NCBI RefSeq assembly: GCF_009829085.1
Contig: NZ_WUQY01000008.1
Location: 49,759-113,758 of the forward strand
Reading direction: 5' to 3'
DNA from: Sphingobacterium bovisgrunnientis
GTDB taxonomy: Bacteria > Bacteroidota > Bacteroidia > Sphingobacteriales > Sphingobacteriaceae
DNA: 64,000 nt
This document shows positions 45,720 to 52,924 of the stretch, in pieces. Numbering within the stretch: the first letter of the stretch is position 1; each line of letters opens with the position of its first letter. The translations under genes and the position numbers were made by a program. The notes under the pieces were generated by a model, which saw only the letters and a list, made by a program, of their open reading frames with translations, was not told the DNA's origin and searched no databases.

Positions 45720-45953
45720 ATGTCAAGAATTTGTGATTTAACAGGCAAAACGGCATTAACAGGTAATAACGTATCTCACTCGAACGTTAAAACTAAGCGT
45801 AAGTTTTACCCAAATTTACATACTAAGCGTTTTTACATTCCTGAAGAAGATCGTTGGATCACTTTAAAAGTGTCAGCGTCTGCAATTAAAACGATTAACA
45901 AAAACGGAATTTCTTCTGTTATCAGTAAATTTATCAAAAAAGGATACGTTTAA
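45720..45953 (+). CDS. rpmB: 50S ribosomal protein L28
   Basis: 77 residues: [34 protein letters not shown] is the L28 signature, with basic C-terminus IKKGYV. No zinc-binding cysteine pairs beyond the single Cys5, as in zinc-independent forms. First gene of an rpmB-rpmG-DUF4295 cluster. Confidence 0.97.
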   Translation: MSRICDLTGKTALTGNNVSHSNVKTKRKFYPNLHTKRFYIPEEDRWITLKVSASAIKTINKNGISSVISKFIKKGYV

Positions 45954-45991
45954 TAGATATTCGCCTGTTAATTAAAGATATTCATGAACTA

Positions 45992-46009
45992 TTAGTCCGT
46001 GAGGACTAA
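45992..46009 (+). promoter_or_regulatory. GNRA-capped hairpin upstream of rpmG
   Basis: TTAGTCC-GTGA-GGACTAA, a perfect 7-bp stem with a GUGA tetraloop, ending 14 nt before the rpmG ATG. It may stabilise the processed mRNA or affect rpmG translation. Confidence 0.4.
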
Positions 46010-46023
46010 AATAAAGTAAAACA

Positions 46024-46206
46024 ATGGCTAAAAAAGGAAATAGAGTACAAGTTATCTTAGAATGTACTGAGCACAAAGAAAGTGGTCTTCCAGGGATGTC
46101 ACGTTACATCACTACTAAGAACAAAAAGAACACAACAGAGCGTTTAGAATTGAAAAAATTCAACCCTGTATTGAGAAAAGTAACTGTTCACAAAGAAATT
46201 AAGTAA
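46024..46206 (+). CDS. rpmG: 50S ribosomal protein L33
   Basis: 60 residues, [48 protein letters not shown]. One cysteine only (C14), so this is the zinc-independent (C-) form. Sits between rpmB and DUF4295, 70 nt after rpmB. Confidence 0.97.
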   Translation: MAKKGNRVQVILECTEHKESGLPGMSRYITTKNKKNTTERLELKKFNPVLRKVTVHKEIK

Positions 46207-46254
46207 TTAACTTAATGGATTAACGAGAGTTGTCCATCTTAAAAAAAATATACC

Positions 46255-46416
46255 ATGGCAAAGAAAGCGGTAGCATCATTACAAAAAGGTGGTGGTAAAG
46301 AATTTACTAAAGTTATTATCACTGCAAAATCTGCTAAAACTGGAGCTTATACTTTCAAAGAAAGTATGGTACACAACGACAACGTAAAAGATGTTGTTGC
46401 AGCAGCTTCAAAATAA
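46255..46416 (+). CDS. DUF4295 small basic protein
   Basis: 53 residues: MAKKAVASLQKGGGKEFTKV then IITAKSAKTGAYTFKES. The family DUF4295 is found in Bacteroidota right after rpmB-rpmG, and the position and sequence fit. The size, basic charge and context suggest a ribosome-associated protein, but the role is unknown. The gene is 48 nt after rpmG and shares the cluster's terminator. Confidence 0.9.
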   Translation: MAKKAVASLQKGGGKEFTKVIITAKSAKTGAYTFKESMVHNDNVKDVVAAASK

Positions 46417-46460
46417 GCAATCAAGATATTCCTTTTTTAAAGTTTTCCTTTAAAAAAACT

Positions 46461-46498
46461 GAAAGCCGTTTTGGTATACTCACCGAAAGGGCTTTTTT
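46461..46498 (+). terminator. Terminator of the rpmB-rpmG-DUF4295 cluster
   Basis: A long hairpin pairs AAAGCC with GGCTTT and TTTTGGT with ACCGAAA, with one mismatch, then a T-run. Confidence 0.8.
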
Positions 46499-46516
46499 AG
46501 TATGGCAAGATTTCAG

Positions 46517-46524
46517 TATATTTG
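46517..46524 (+). promoter_or_regulatory. Putative -7 box of ftsY
   Basis: TATATTTG, a perfect match to TAnnTTTG, 37 nt before the ftsY ATG. Confidence 0.5.
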
Positions 46525-46561
46525 GGCTTGATTTTTAAGCATTACTTATCACCAGTATTTC

Positions 46562-47524
46562 ATGGGTTTATTTGATTTTTTCAAGAAGAAACAAGAAGCA
46601 CCAGAGGCTCAAGAGGCTTTGGATAAGAGTTTGGAGAAAACTAAAGAAGGTTTCTTTTCAAAGATTACAAAGGCAGTCGTTGGTAAATCTACCATTGATG
46701 ATGATGTGTTGGATAATCTAGAAGAAGTATTGGTTACATCCGATGTGGGTGTGACGACGACTTTGAAAATTGTGGAACGAATTCAAGAGCGTGTTGCACG
46801 TGATAAGTATGTCGGTACCGATGAACTAAACCGATTACTGAAAGAGGAAATACAAGCTTTATTAGCTGAAAATAACAGCAATGATTTCGAGAGCTTTAAA
46901 TACGGGGATCATAAGCCCTATGTTATTATGGTGGTAGGCGTGAACGGTGTTGGTAAGACTACGACTATTGGTAAGTTAGCGCATCAGCTGAAAGAAGCAG
47001 GTAATAAAGTAGTATTGGGTGCAGCAGATACCTTTAGAGCTGCAGCTGTCGATCAGATACAATTGTGGGGAGAGCGTGTAGGTGTACGTGTGGTTGCGCA
47101 AGCAATGGGATCAGATCCAGCTTCAGTTGCTTTTGACACGATTCAGTCTGCGGTTTCCAATGGTGACGATGTTGCAATTATCGATACAGCTGGTCGTTTG
47201 CATAATAAAGTCGGATTAATGAATGAGCTTGGAAAAATAAAAAATGTCATGCAAAAAGTCGTTCCTGGCGCTCCGCATGAGATTTTGTTGGTGTTAGATG
47301 CTTCGACTGGACAAAACGCTATCGAGCAATGTACACAATTTACCCAAGCGACAGATGTCAATGCGTTAGCTTTGACAAAATTAGATGGTACAGCCAAAGG
47401 TGGTGTAGTCATTGGTATTTCGGATCAATTCAAGATTCCTGTAAAATATATTGGTGTAGGTGAGAAGATCGGCGATTTGCAGCTCTTTAATAAAAGAGAG
47501 TTTGTCGAATCCTTATTTAAATAA
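46562..47524 (+). CDS. ftsY: Signal recognition particle receptor FtsY
   Basis: SRP-type GTPase of 320 residues that docks ribosome-nascent chains at the membrane. NG domain: N helices, G1 GVNGVGKTTTIGKLA (about 124-139), DTFRAAAVDQ, DTAGRLHNKVGLMNEL, TKLDGTAKGG. A short N-terminal region (MGLFDFFKKKQEAPEAQ) replaces the long acidic A domain of E. coli. It follows the ribosomal cluster, as in other Bacteroidota. Confidence 0.97.
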   Translation: MGLFDFFKKKQEAPEAQEALDKSLEKTKEGFFSKITKAVVGKSTIDDDVLDNLEEVLVTSDVGVTTTLKIVERIQERVARDKYVGTDELNRLLKEEIQALLAENNSNDFESFKYGDHKPYVIMVVGVNGVGKTTTIGKLAHQLKEAGNKVVLGAADTFRAAAVDQIQLWGERVGVRVVAQAMGSDPASVAFDTIQSAVSNGDDVAIIDTAGRLHNKVGLMNELGKIKNVMQKVVPGAPHEILLVLDASTGQNAIEQCTQFTQATDVNALALTKLDGTAKGGVVIGISDQFKIPVKYIGVGEKIGDLQLFNKREFVESLFK

Positions 47525-47551
47525 AATTTTATTTCTGCATCAAGCAAGTAG

Positions 47552-47580
47552 CCTTTATAACCTTATAAAGGTTTCTTTTT
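47552..47580 (+). terminator. Terminator of ftsY
   Basis: CCTTTAT (47552-47558) pairs with ATAAAGG (47565-47571), followed by TTTCTTTTT. Confidence 0.65.
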
Positions 47581-47643
47581 ATCAATAAAGAAAATAATTG
47601 CGATGGAATCATAATCCATGTTTCATCCAACTCAATCATAATA

Positions 47644-48978
47644 ATGAAAACAAAGCATAGTAAATTCGAACCAGTGATGGTGAAGCCACGAGTGAATGTG
47701 GTGACTTTAGGATGTTCGAAAAATATACATGATTCGGAAGTATTAATGGGTCAGTTGAAAGGTAATCAAATTGACGTTGTTCACGAATCAAATAATATCC
47801 AAGCGAATGATATAGTGGTTATCAATACTTGTGGATTTATTGATAATGCCAAGCAAGAATCAATTGATACTATTTTACAGTTTTCAGAGCTAAAAGATCA
47901 AGGTAAGGTAAATAAAGTAATTGTGACAGGTTGTCTTTCTGAGCGTTACAAACCAGAATTGCAATCGGAGATTCCTAATGTAGATGCTTATTTCGGCACG
48001 AATGATTTGCCCGAATTATTATCTACTATTGGTGCGGATTACCGTCACGAATTATTGGGGGAACGTTTACTGACTACGCCTTCTCATTTTTCTTATTTCA
48101 AGATAGCGGAAGGATGTAATCGTCCGTGTTCATTTTGTGCAATTCCATTGATGCGTGGTAAGCATGTATCTAAATCTATTGATGATTTAGTAAAAGAAGC
48201 AAAATTCTTGGCGTCTAATGGAACGAAAGAATTAATTCTTATTGCACAAGATTTAACTTATTATGGTTTAGATATTTACGGTAAACGTAATCTTTCGGAT
48301 TTGATGCGTCATTTATCGGATGTCGACGGTATCGAATGGATTCGTTTGCAATATGCATATCCTTCAGGTTTTCCAATGGACATTTTGGATGCTATGAATG
48401 AACGTAGTAATATCTGTAATTATTTGGATATGCCATTACAACATATTACCGATAATATGTTGACATCAATGCGCCGTGGTACAACCAAACAAAAGCAAAT
48501 TGACTTAGTAAACAAAATTCGAGATAAAGTACCGGATATTGCTTTGCGTACAACATTGATTTGTGGTTATCCAGGAGAAACAGAACACGATTTTAATGAA
48601 ATGTTAGAATGGGTTGAAGAAACCCGATTTGATCGTCTAGGGTGTTTTACATATTCACACGAAGAGAAAACACATGCACACACATTGGTAGATGATGTTC
48701 CTGAAGATGTAAAACAAGAGCGCGTAGAAGCTATTATGGAAGTGCAACAGGGAATTTCATATGATATCAACCAAACTAAAGTTGGTAAAGAATTCAAAGT
48801 GTTGGTAGATAGAGTGGATGGAGATTATTTCATCGGACGTACAGAATTCGACTCTCCAGAAGTGGATAATGAGGTTGTATTAAATGCTAAAGAAAATTAT
48901 GTGCGTATAGGTGATTTTGTTCAGGTGAAAGTAAATAGAGCAGAAGATTTTGACTTGTACGGGACTATATTGAAATAG
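47644..48978 (+). CDS. rimO: Ribosomal protein S12 methylthiotransferase RimO
   Basis: Radical-SAM enzyme of 444 residues that adds a methylthio group to the conserved aspartate of S12. The N-terminal MTTase domain has VVTLGCSKNIHDSEVLMGQLKG and INTCGFIDNAKQESI; the radical-SAM motif is GCNRPCSFCAIPLMRGKHVS; the C-terminal TRAM domain is near VDRVDGDYFIGRTEFDSPEVDNEV. The SKN(x)(x)DSE start distinguishes RimO from MiaB. Downstream lies an imperfect palindrome without a T-run. Confidence 0.96.
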   Translation: MKTKHSKFEPVMVKPRVNVVTLGCSKNIHDSEVLMGQLKGNQIDVVHESNNIQANDIVVINTCGFIDNAKQESIDTILQFSELKDQGKVNKVIVTGCLSERYKPELQSEIPNVDAYFGTNDLPELLSTIGADYRHELLGERLLTTPSHFSYFKIAEGCNRPCSFCAIPLMRGKHVSKSIDDLVKEAKFLASNGTKELILIAQDLTYYGLDIYGKRNLSDLMRHLSDVDGIEWIRLQYAYPSGFPMDILDAMNERSNICNYLDMPLQHITDNMLTSMRRGTTKQKQIDLVNKIRDKVPDIALRTTLICGYPGETEHDFNEMLEWVEETRFDRLGCFTYSHEEKTHAHTLVDDVPEDVKQERVEAIMEVQQGISYDINQTKVGKEFKVLVDRVDGDYFIGRTEFDSPEVDNEVVLNAKENYVRIGDFVQVKVNRAEDFDLYGTILK

Positions 48979-48993
48979 AAAATATAAGCAATC

Positions 48994-49048
48994 CGATGTA
49001 ATTAGCGGTGTCCTAAATAGTATTTTGGACACCATTAATGAGGCATCG
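48994..49048. repeat. 55-bp imperfect palindrome after rimO
   Basis: CGATG..ATTA..GGTGTCC is mirrored by GGACACC..TAAT..CATCG across a short TAAATAGTATTTT centre. It has no T-run and is not an obvious terminator; it resembles a small inverted-repeat element or a structured 3' end. Confidence 0.45.
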
Positions 49049-49137
49049 AATTATATTACGCAAAGGCAATGGTTATTAAAAAGTAATTTTTCCTACTAAT
49101 TTATAAAGCATATTAAACACAAAATGCATATTTGATA

Positions 49138-49962
49138 TCACAAAAACTTCTTAAAAATAGAATATAAAATTTTTAAATCCTGCTCATTTAAATTCGCTGT
49201 ATTGGCTTCCTTTTGGATGTAATGGTGTTTGAAACCTTTGATCGCAGCGTCAAGATTTTTTACATCGTACCCTATTACACGTAGCGCTAAACGTACATCA
49301 AAATTCGCTGGAGGTGTTTCTAAGTAATCGTCATACCAATACCCAAATCCAGCGTCTGATAGCTTTTTCCAAGGGAATCGTGAAGGATCATTTTTGCGTG
49401 TAGGCGCATAATCCATGTGTCCTATAAAGTTTGCTTGTGGTATTTTGTATGAATCTTTTAAGTAGGCCAATAAGCTTATCAAGGCATCAATCTGTACATC
49501 GGGCCAAGGATCTGTAGTTCCATTATTGTCCAATTCAATTCCTATGGATGAAGAATTTAAATCGGTGTCGTTACCCCATTTACCTGCACCAGCATGATGA
49601 CCGCGGTATAGGTCATTTACCATTTGTACTATCTTACCATTACGCCCAATAACATAGTGCGAACTTACACCTGCACGTGCGCTATGGAATGTCTTTACCG
49701 TTTGTGCTAAGGAATCTTGCGCTGTATGATGAATCATTACATAATTTGGTTTTCTCGTTCCGAAATTGATAGAACCAATCCACTCTTTATCCGATGCATT
49801 AATCTTTTCTAATTGACTCGTAACGGGAGCTTCTCGGTATAATTCCGCAAATTCTTTGGCTTTCTTCTTGTTAACTTTTTCTGTCGCCGCGTATTTGCCG
49901 CCACCGCATGATGTAATCAGTGCTGCCGCAATTATGAAAGGGATAAAATGTGCTTTTTTCAT
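49138..49962 (-). CDS. Lipoprotein N-acetylmuramoyl-L-alanine amidase (amidase_2/AmpD-like)
   Basis: 274 residues. Lipobox LITSC (lipidated Cys 19) then GGGKYAATE. The amidase_2 zinc domain has VMIHHTAQDS, HYVIGRNGKIVQMV, GHHAGAGKWGN, SIGIELDNNG and FIGHMDYAPTRKNDPSRFPWKKL, as in AmpD/AmiD. It cleaves the amide between muramic acid and L-alanine; as a lipoprotein it likely trims peptidoglycan in the envelope. The tail (about 190-274) looks like a peptidoglycan-binding helical module. Confidence 0.93.
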   Translation of the reverse strand: MKKAHFIPFIIAAALITSCGGGKYAATEKVNKKKAKEFAELYREAPVTSQLEKINASDKEWIGSINFGTRKPNYVMIHHTAQDSLAQTVKTFHSARAGVSSHYVIGRNGKIVQMVNDLYRGHHAGAGKWGNDTDLNSSSIGIELDNNGTTDPWPDVQIDALISLLAYLKDSYKIPQANFIGHMDYAPTRKNDPSRFPWKKLSDAGFGYWYDDYLETPPANFDVRLALRVIGYDVKNLDAAIKGFKHHYIQKEANTANLNEQDLKILYSIFKKFL

Positions 49963-50102
49963 TGTTTTAAATAGATTATAGATGCAATATAACGAAGATA
50001 TGTCAAATTGATTTAATCACAGAGTGACAAAGAGATTAACTAATTGTGCGTCATATGAATGTTATACTCATATAGTGAGATTTAGCAGAAAAAAAATTTA
50101 CC

Positions 50103-50110
50103 TATCTTTG
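50103..50110 (+). promoter_or_regulatory. -7 box abutting the rlmN start
   Basis: TATCTTTG ends 4 nt before the GTG at 50115, predicting a leaderless or near-leaderless mRNA. Confidence 0.65.
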
Positions 50111-50114
50111 TGCT

Positions 50115-51170
50115 GTGAATACAGCAACAAAATTGATAGATATACGTAGTCTTTCCCTTGATCAGATCAAAGAGAAGTTGGTAGAAATGGGAGAGCAAGC
50201 TTTTCGTGCAAAACAAATCTATGAGTGGCTTTGGCAAAAATCAGTAACAGATTTTGAACAAATGAGTAATCTGAGTAAAGCTTTGCGAGATAAGTTGAAA
50301 TCGAATTTTATTATCAATTATGTGCAAGTAAAGCAATCTCAAGTATCTTCCGATAAGACCATAAAAAGCAGTTTTGTTTTATACGATGGCAATATTATAG
50401 AGGGTGTACTTATTCCAACGCCAGATCGAATGACAGCTTGTGTGAGTTCTCAAGTGGGCTGTAGTTTGACTTGTAAATTCTGCGCAACAGGTTACATGGA
50501 TCGAAAGCGTAATCTCAATGCTGATGAAATTTACGATCAAGTCGTCTTGATTGATAAGCAAGCTAAAGATAATTACGGTATTCCATTAAGCAATATTGTC
50601 TATATGGGAATGGGTGAGCCTTTGCTAAACTATTCTGGCATGATGAAATCTATTGAGAGAATTACTTCTCCCGATGGATTGAATATGGCAGCCAAACGTA
50701 TAACCGTATCTACAGCTGGTATAGCGAAAATGATTAAAAAATTAGGTGACGATGAAGTCCGTTTTAATCTAGCGTTGTCTTTGCACGCTGCCAACGATGA
50801 GAAACGTAATGAAATCATGCCTATCAATGAGCAAAATTCATTAAAGGCATTAGCGGAAGCACTGCGTTATTATTATTCTAAAACAAAAAATCCAATTACC
50901 TTCGAATACATTGTCTTTGATAATTTCAATGATGAAATTCAAGATGCAAAAGAGTTGGCAAAATTCTGTAAAAATGTACCTTGTAAGGTAAATATCATCG
51001 AATATAACCCTATTTCTTTGGCTGATTTCGAAAATGCTGAAGCCGATAAGATTGACGCATTCGCGAATTACCTGCGTAGTCAAGGGGTTATAACGAATGT
51101 GCGCCGAAGCCGTGGTAAAGATATTGATGCCGCTTGTGGTCAATTAGCTATCAAAGAAGAATCCAATTAA
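50115..51170 (+). CDS. rlmN: 23S rRNA (adenine2503-C2)/tRNA m2A methyltransferase RlmN
   Basis: Radical-SAM dual rRNA/tRNA methylase of 351 residues. The start is GTG at 50115 (MNTATKLIDIRSLSLDQIK); the TATCTTTG promoter box upstream leaves little room for an earlier start. Radical-SAM motif CSLTCKFCATG, GMGEPLLNY, SLHAANDEKRNEIMPIN, and late catalytic Cys in RSRGKDIDAACGQLA. The comF pseudogene follows after 41 nt. Confidence 0.96.
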   Translation: MNTATKLIDIRSLSLDQIKEKLVEMGEQAFRAKQIYEWLWQKSVTDFEQMSNLSKALRDKLKSNFIINYVQVKQSQVSSDKTIKSSFVLYDGNIIEGVLIPTPDRMTACVSSQVGCSLTCKFCATGYMDRKRNLNADEIYDQVVLIDKQAKDNYGIPLSNIVYMGMGEPLLNYSGMMKSIERITSPDGLNMAAKRITVSTAGIAKMIKKLGDDEVRFNLALSLHAANDEKRNEIMPINEQNSLKALAEALRYYYSKTKNPITFEYIVFDNFNDEIQDAKELAKFCKNVPCKVNIIEYNPISLADFENAEADKIDAFANYLRSQGVITNVRRSRGKDIDAACGQLAIKEESN

Positions 51171-51211
51171 TTTTTCTTAACTTAAAGAATACGAACTAAT
51201 TGTATTCTCTT

Positions 51212-51896
51212 ATGTTGTTGAAGGTATTATTTCAACGGTTTTTTGCATTTGCTATTTCCTCGGCTATGTATGGCTTGCGAGGCGAATCTATTCGTGCCCG
51301 AAGAAATGTTATGTACTAAATGTCTTTATCACCTCCCTTTTACGGATTTTCACCTGGATGATAAGAATGGAACAGCGCGTCAATTGTGGGGAAAGATAGA
51401 ATTTAACCATGCTTTTTCCATGCTACATTTAGCAAAACCATCTCGATAAGAAACATTATTACATAAACTGAAGTATAAAAACCAACCTGAAATTGGCGTT
51501 TTTCTCGGAAAATTGTATGCGAATAAAATCACGAGCGTAAAACAGGATGTTGATTATATAATTCCCGTTCCACTTCACAGGTCGTAACTTAGAAAACGAG
51601 GATATAACCAGGCGGGAGAATTTGCTAAAGGACTAAGTTTAGGATTGAATATTCCATTAAGGGAGGACATAATTCTGCGAGAAGTCCTGTCTGTAAGCCA
51701 GACACAGAAAACGAGAACAGAACGCTATTATAATGTCAAAAATGTGTTTGCGTTAAACTCTAAAGAGACTTTACAGGGGAGACATATCCTTTTGGTGGAT
51801 GACGTATTAACCACTAGCGCTACGATTTGCGAGGCAGCCAGTTTACTAATTGCGAGTGGCGCAACAGTATCGATCGCTACTATCGCAAGAGCCTAA
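51212..51896 (+). pseudogene. comF: comF-type amidophosphoribosyltransferase, broken by two stops and a probable frameshift
   Basis: Restoring one base in the T6 run at 51239-51244 joins ATG 51212 (MLLKVLFQRF) to HLLFPRLCMACE... of the other frame. In that frame two TAA codons at 51447-51449 and 51585-51587 interrupt an otherwise intact ComF: zinc-finger-like cysteines, ETLLHKLKYKNQPEIG, IIPVPLHRS, LRKRGYNQAGEF and the phosphoribosyl motif ILLVDDVLTTSATICEAASLL. Both TAA codons stand where related proteins have lysine or similar residues. The lesions look recent. ComF supports DNA uptake in competent bacteria and may act on other DNA processes. Confidence 0.85.
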
Positions 51897-52010
51897 TTAT
51901 CTTCTTTTTGGTGTGTACGGTTTAGGGCATCCACAGTTATTTACACCACAAGACTGTATTCCCGATGCTACAACAAGTAACATCGCCGCAAATATTAACC
52001 ATTTTTTCAT
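51897..52010 (-). CDS. 37-residue lipoprotein coupled to vanZ
   Basis: MKKWLIFAAMLLVVASGIQS, then C21-GVNNCGCPKPYTPKRR. A signal with lipobox IQSC precedes a mature peptide of only 17 residues with two more cysteines (C26, C28) and a basic, proline-rich tail. The ATG overlaps the vanZ stop (ATGA), so the pair is translationally coupled, which supports this as a real gene. I know no function; the cysteines could bind metal or form a disulfide. Confidence 0.72.
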   Translation of the reverse strand: MKKWLIFAAMLLVVASGIQSCGVNNCGCPKPYTPKRR

Positions 52011-52396
52011 GCTTCTTTTTCTTTTCTATATAAAATTAAGAATGAGAATGTTGCCATTCCAATTCCTATACAATCAGCGTAAATATCAAACATGTCTGCA
52101 GTACGACTCGAGACGTGTCGCTGCGCTTCTTCTGTTAAGAAAGCAAAAATTACTGTACTCACGACTACCTTTGCTACAGTGACCCATTTGTTGCCTTTCC
52201 ACTTGGACTTCATTGCTGATTCCCAGTATAATAACAAAGCCAAAATATAGAAAATTCCGATATGCACGACTTTATCTACACCAGGAAAAATATAATAGGG
52301 CTTAAGATCAGGTAAATCATTTGAGGGCATCAATAGGAGTATTAGCATAATAATACCCCATACTATAGCCCAGATATAGCTAAAAAAATATTTCAT
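52007..52396 (-). CDS. VanZ-like membrane protein
   Basis: 129 residues from the ATG at 52396 (an upstream in-frame ATG at 52420 is not supported). VanZ features: W-AIVWGIIMLILLLMPSNDLPD near the start, DKVVHIGIFYILALLLYW, and AFLTEEAQRHVSSRTADMFDIYADCIGIG. VanZ-like proteins are small integral membrane proteins, one of which gives teicoplanin resistance in enterococci; general role uncertain. Overlaps the micro-lipoprotein start by 4 nt. Confidence 0.87.
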   Translation of the reverse strand: MKYFFSYIWAIVWGIIMLILLLMPSNDLPDLKPYYIFPGVDKVVHIGIFYILALLLYWESAMKSKWKGNKWVTVAKVVVSTVIFAFLTEEAQRHVSSRTADMFDIYADCIGIGMATFSFLILYRKEKEA

Positions 52397-52523
52397 CGAC
52401 GCAAAAGTGTTATAAATCAATAAGAAATCCTAATTCTTAACAACTATTTGTAGTTAAATAGAGTCACGTTAAAAATTATTTTACTGAAAATCAATGTATT
52501 ATAATTTTATATACTACTATGTA

Positions 52524-52555
52524 TTGCAAAGTACCATCCAAAGGATATAACTTTG
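52524..52555 (+). promoter_or_regulatory. Promoter of the PadR-PspC operon
   Basis: TTG at 52524-52526 and TAACTTTG at 52548-52555, spacing 21, fit the Bacteroidota TTG-N19-21-TAnnTTTG promoter; the -7 box ends 7 nt before the PadR ATG. Confidence 0.65.
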
Positions 52556-52562
52556 TATTGTT

Positions 52563-52907
52563 ATGATAGCGGAAAATACACAAACGCAGATGCGAAAAGG
52601 GATACTAGAATACTGTATTCTCTCGATTATTTCGAAAGGTGAAATATATGCATCGGATATAATTGCGGAATTAAAACGCGCACAGCTGTTAGTGGTGGAG
52701 GGGACATTGTACCCATTGCTTACTCGACTAAAAAATAACGGCTTGTTGAGTTACAATTGGCAAGAATCAACGTCAGGTCCTCCTCGAAAATATTATCAAA
52801 TTACAGCCGAAGGTCTTGAAGTATTGCAAAGACTAGACAATACGTGGAAAGAATTAGTCTATGCGGTAGAAACATCCTTGCAAGGTAGAAAAGAATCTAA
52901 CAATTAA
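52563..52907 (+). CDS. PadR family transcriptional regulator
   Basis: 114 residues with the PadR winged-helix N-terminus KGILEYCILSIISKGEIYASDIIAEL and VVEGTLYPLLTRLKNNGLLSYNWQESTSGPPRKYYQITAEGLE. PadR repressors respond to small molecules or control their own and the next gene. It lies 17 nt before a PspC gene, a frequent Bacteroidota pairing for envelope-stress control. Confidence 0.93.
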   Translation: MIAENTQTQMRKGILEYCILSIISKGEIYASDIIAELKRAQLLVVEGTLYPLLTRLKNNGLLSYNWQESTSGPPRKYYQITAEGLEVLQRLDNTWKELVYAVETSLQGRKESNN

Positions 52908-52924
52908 TACAAAAATCTAATACC

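Noticed and set aside
45551..45748. 65-residue minus-strand reading frame overlapping the rpmB start
   Set aside because: It overlaps the rpmB start, has no similarity that I recognise and would lie antisense to the rpmB leader.
45986..46016. Hammerhead-ribozyme-like stem: GTCC-GTGA-GGAC before rpmG
   Set aside because: The stem II and GUGA loop match a classic hammerhead, but the catalytic core CUGAUGA reads CTATTA and the GAA on the other side reads TAA. Core residues needed for cleavage are missing, so it is likely a plain hairpin.
51447..51587. Stop-codon readthrough or recoding in comF
   Set aside because: Two TAA codons plus a T-run frameshift in the same gene, and ordinary use of TAA as stop elsewhere, fit decay better than recoding.
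51850..52182. 110-residue plus-strand reading frame
   Set aside because: It overlaps the comF end and is antisense to the vanZ/lipoprotein pair, with no recognisable motif.
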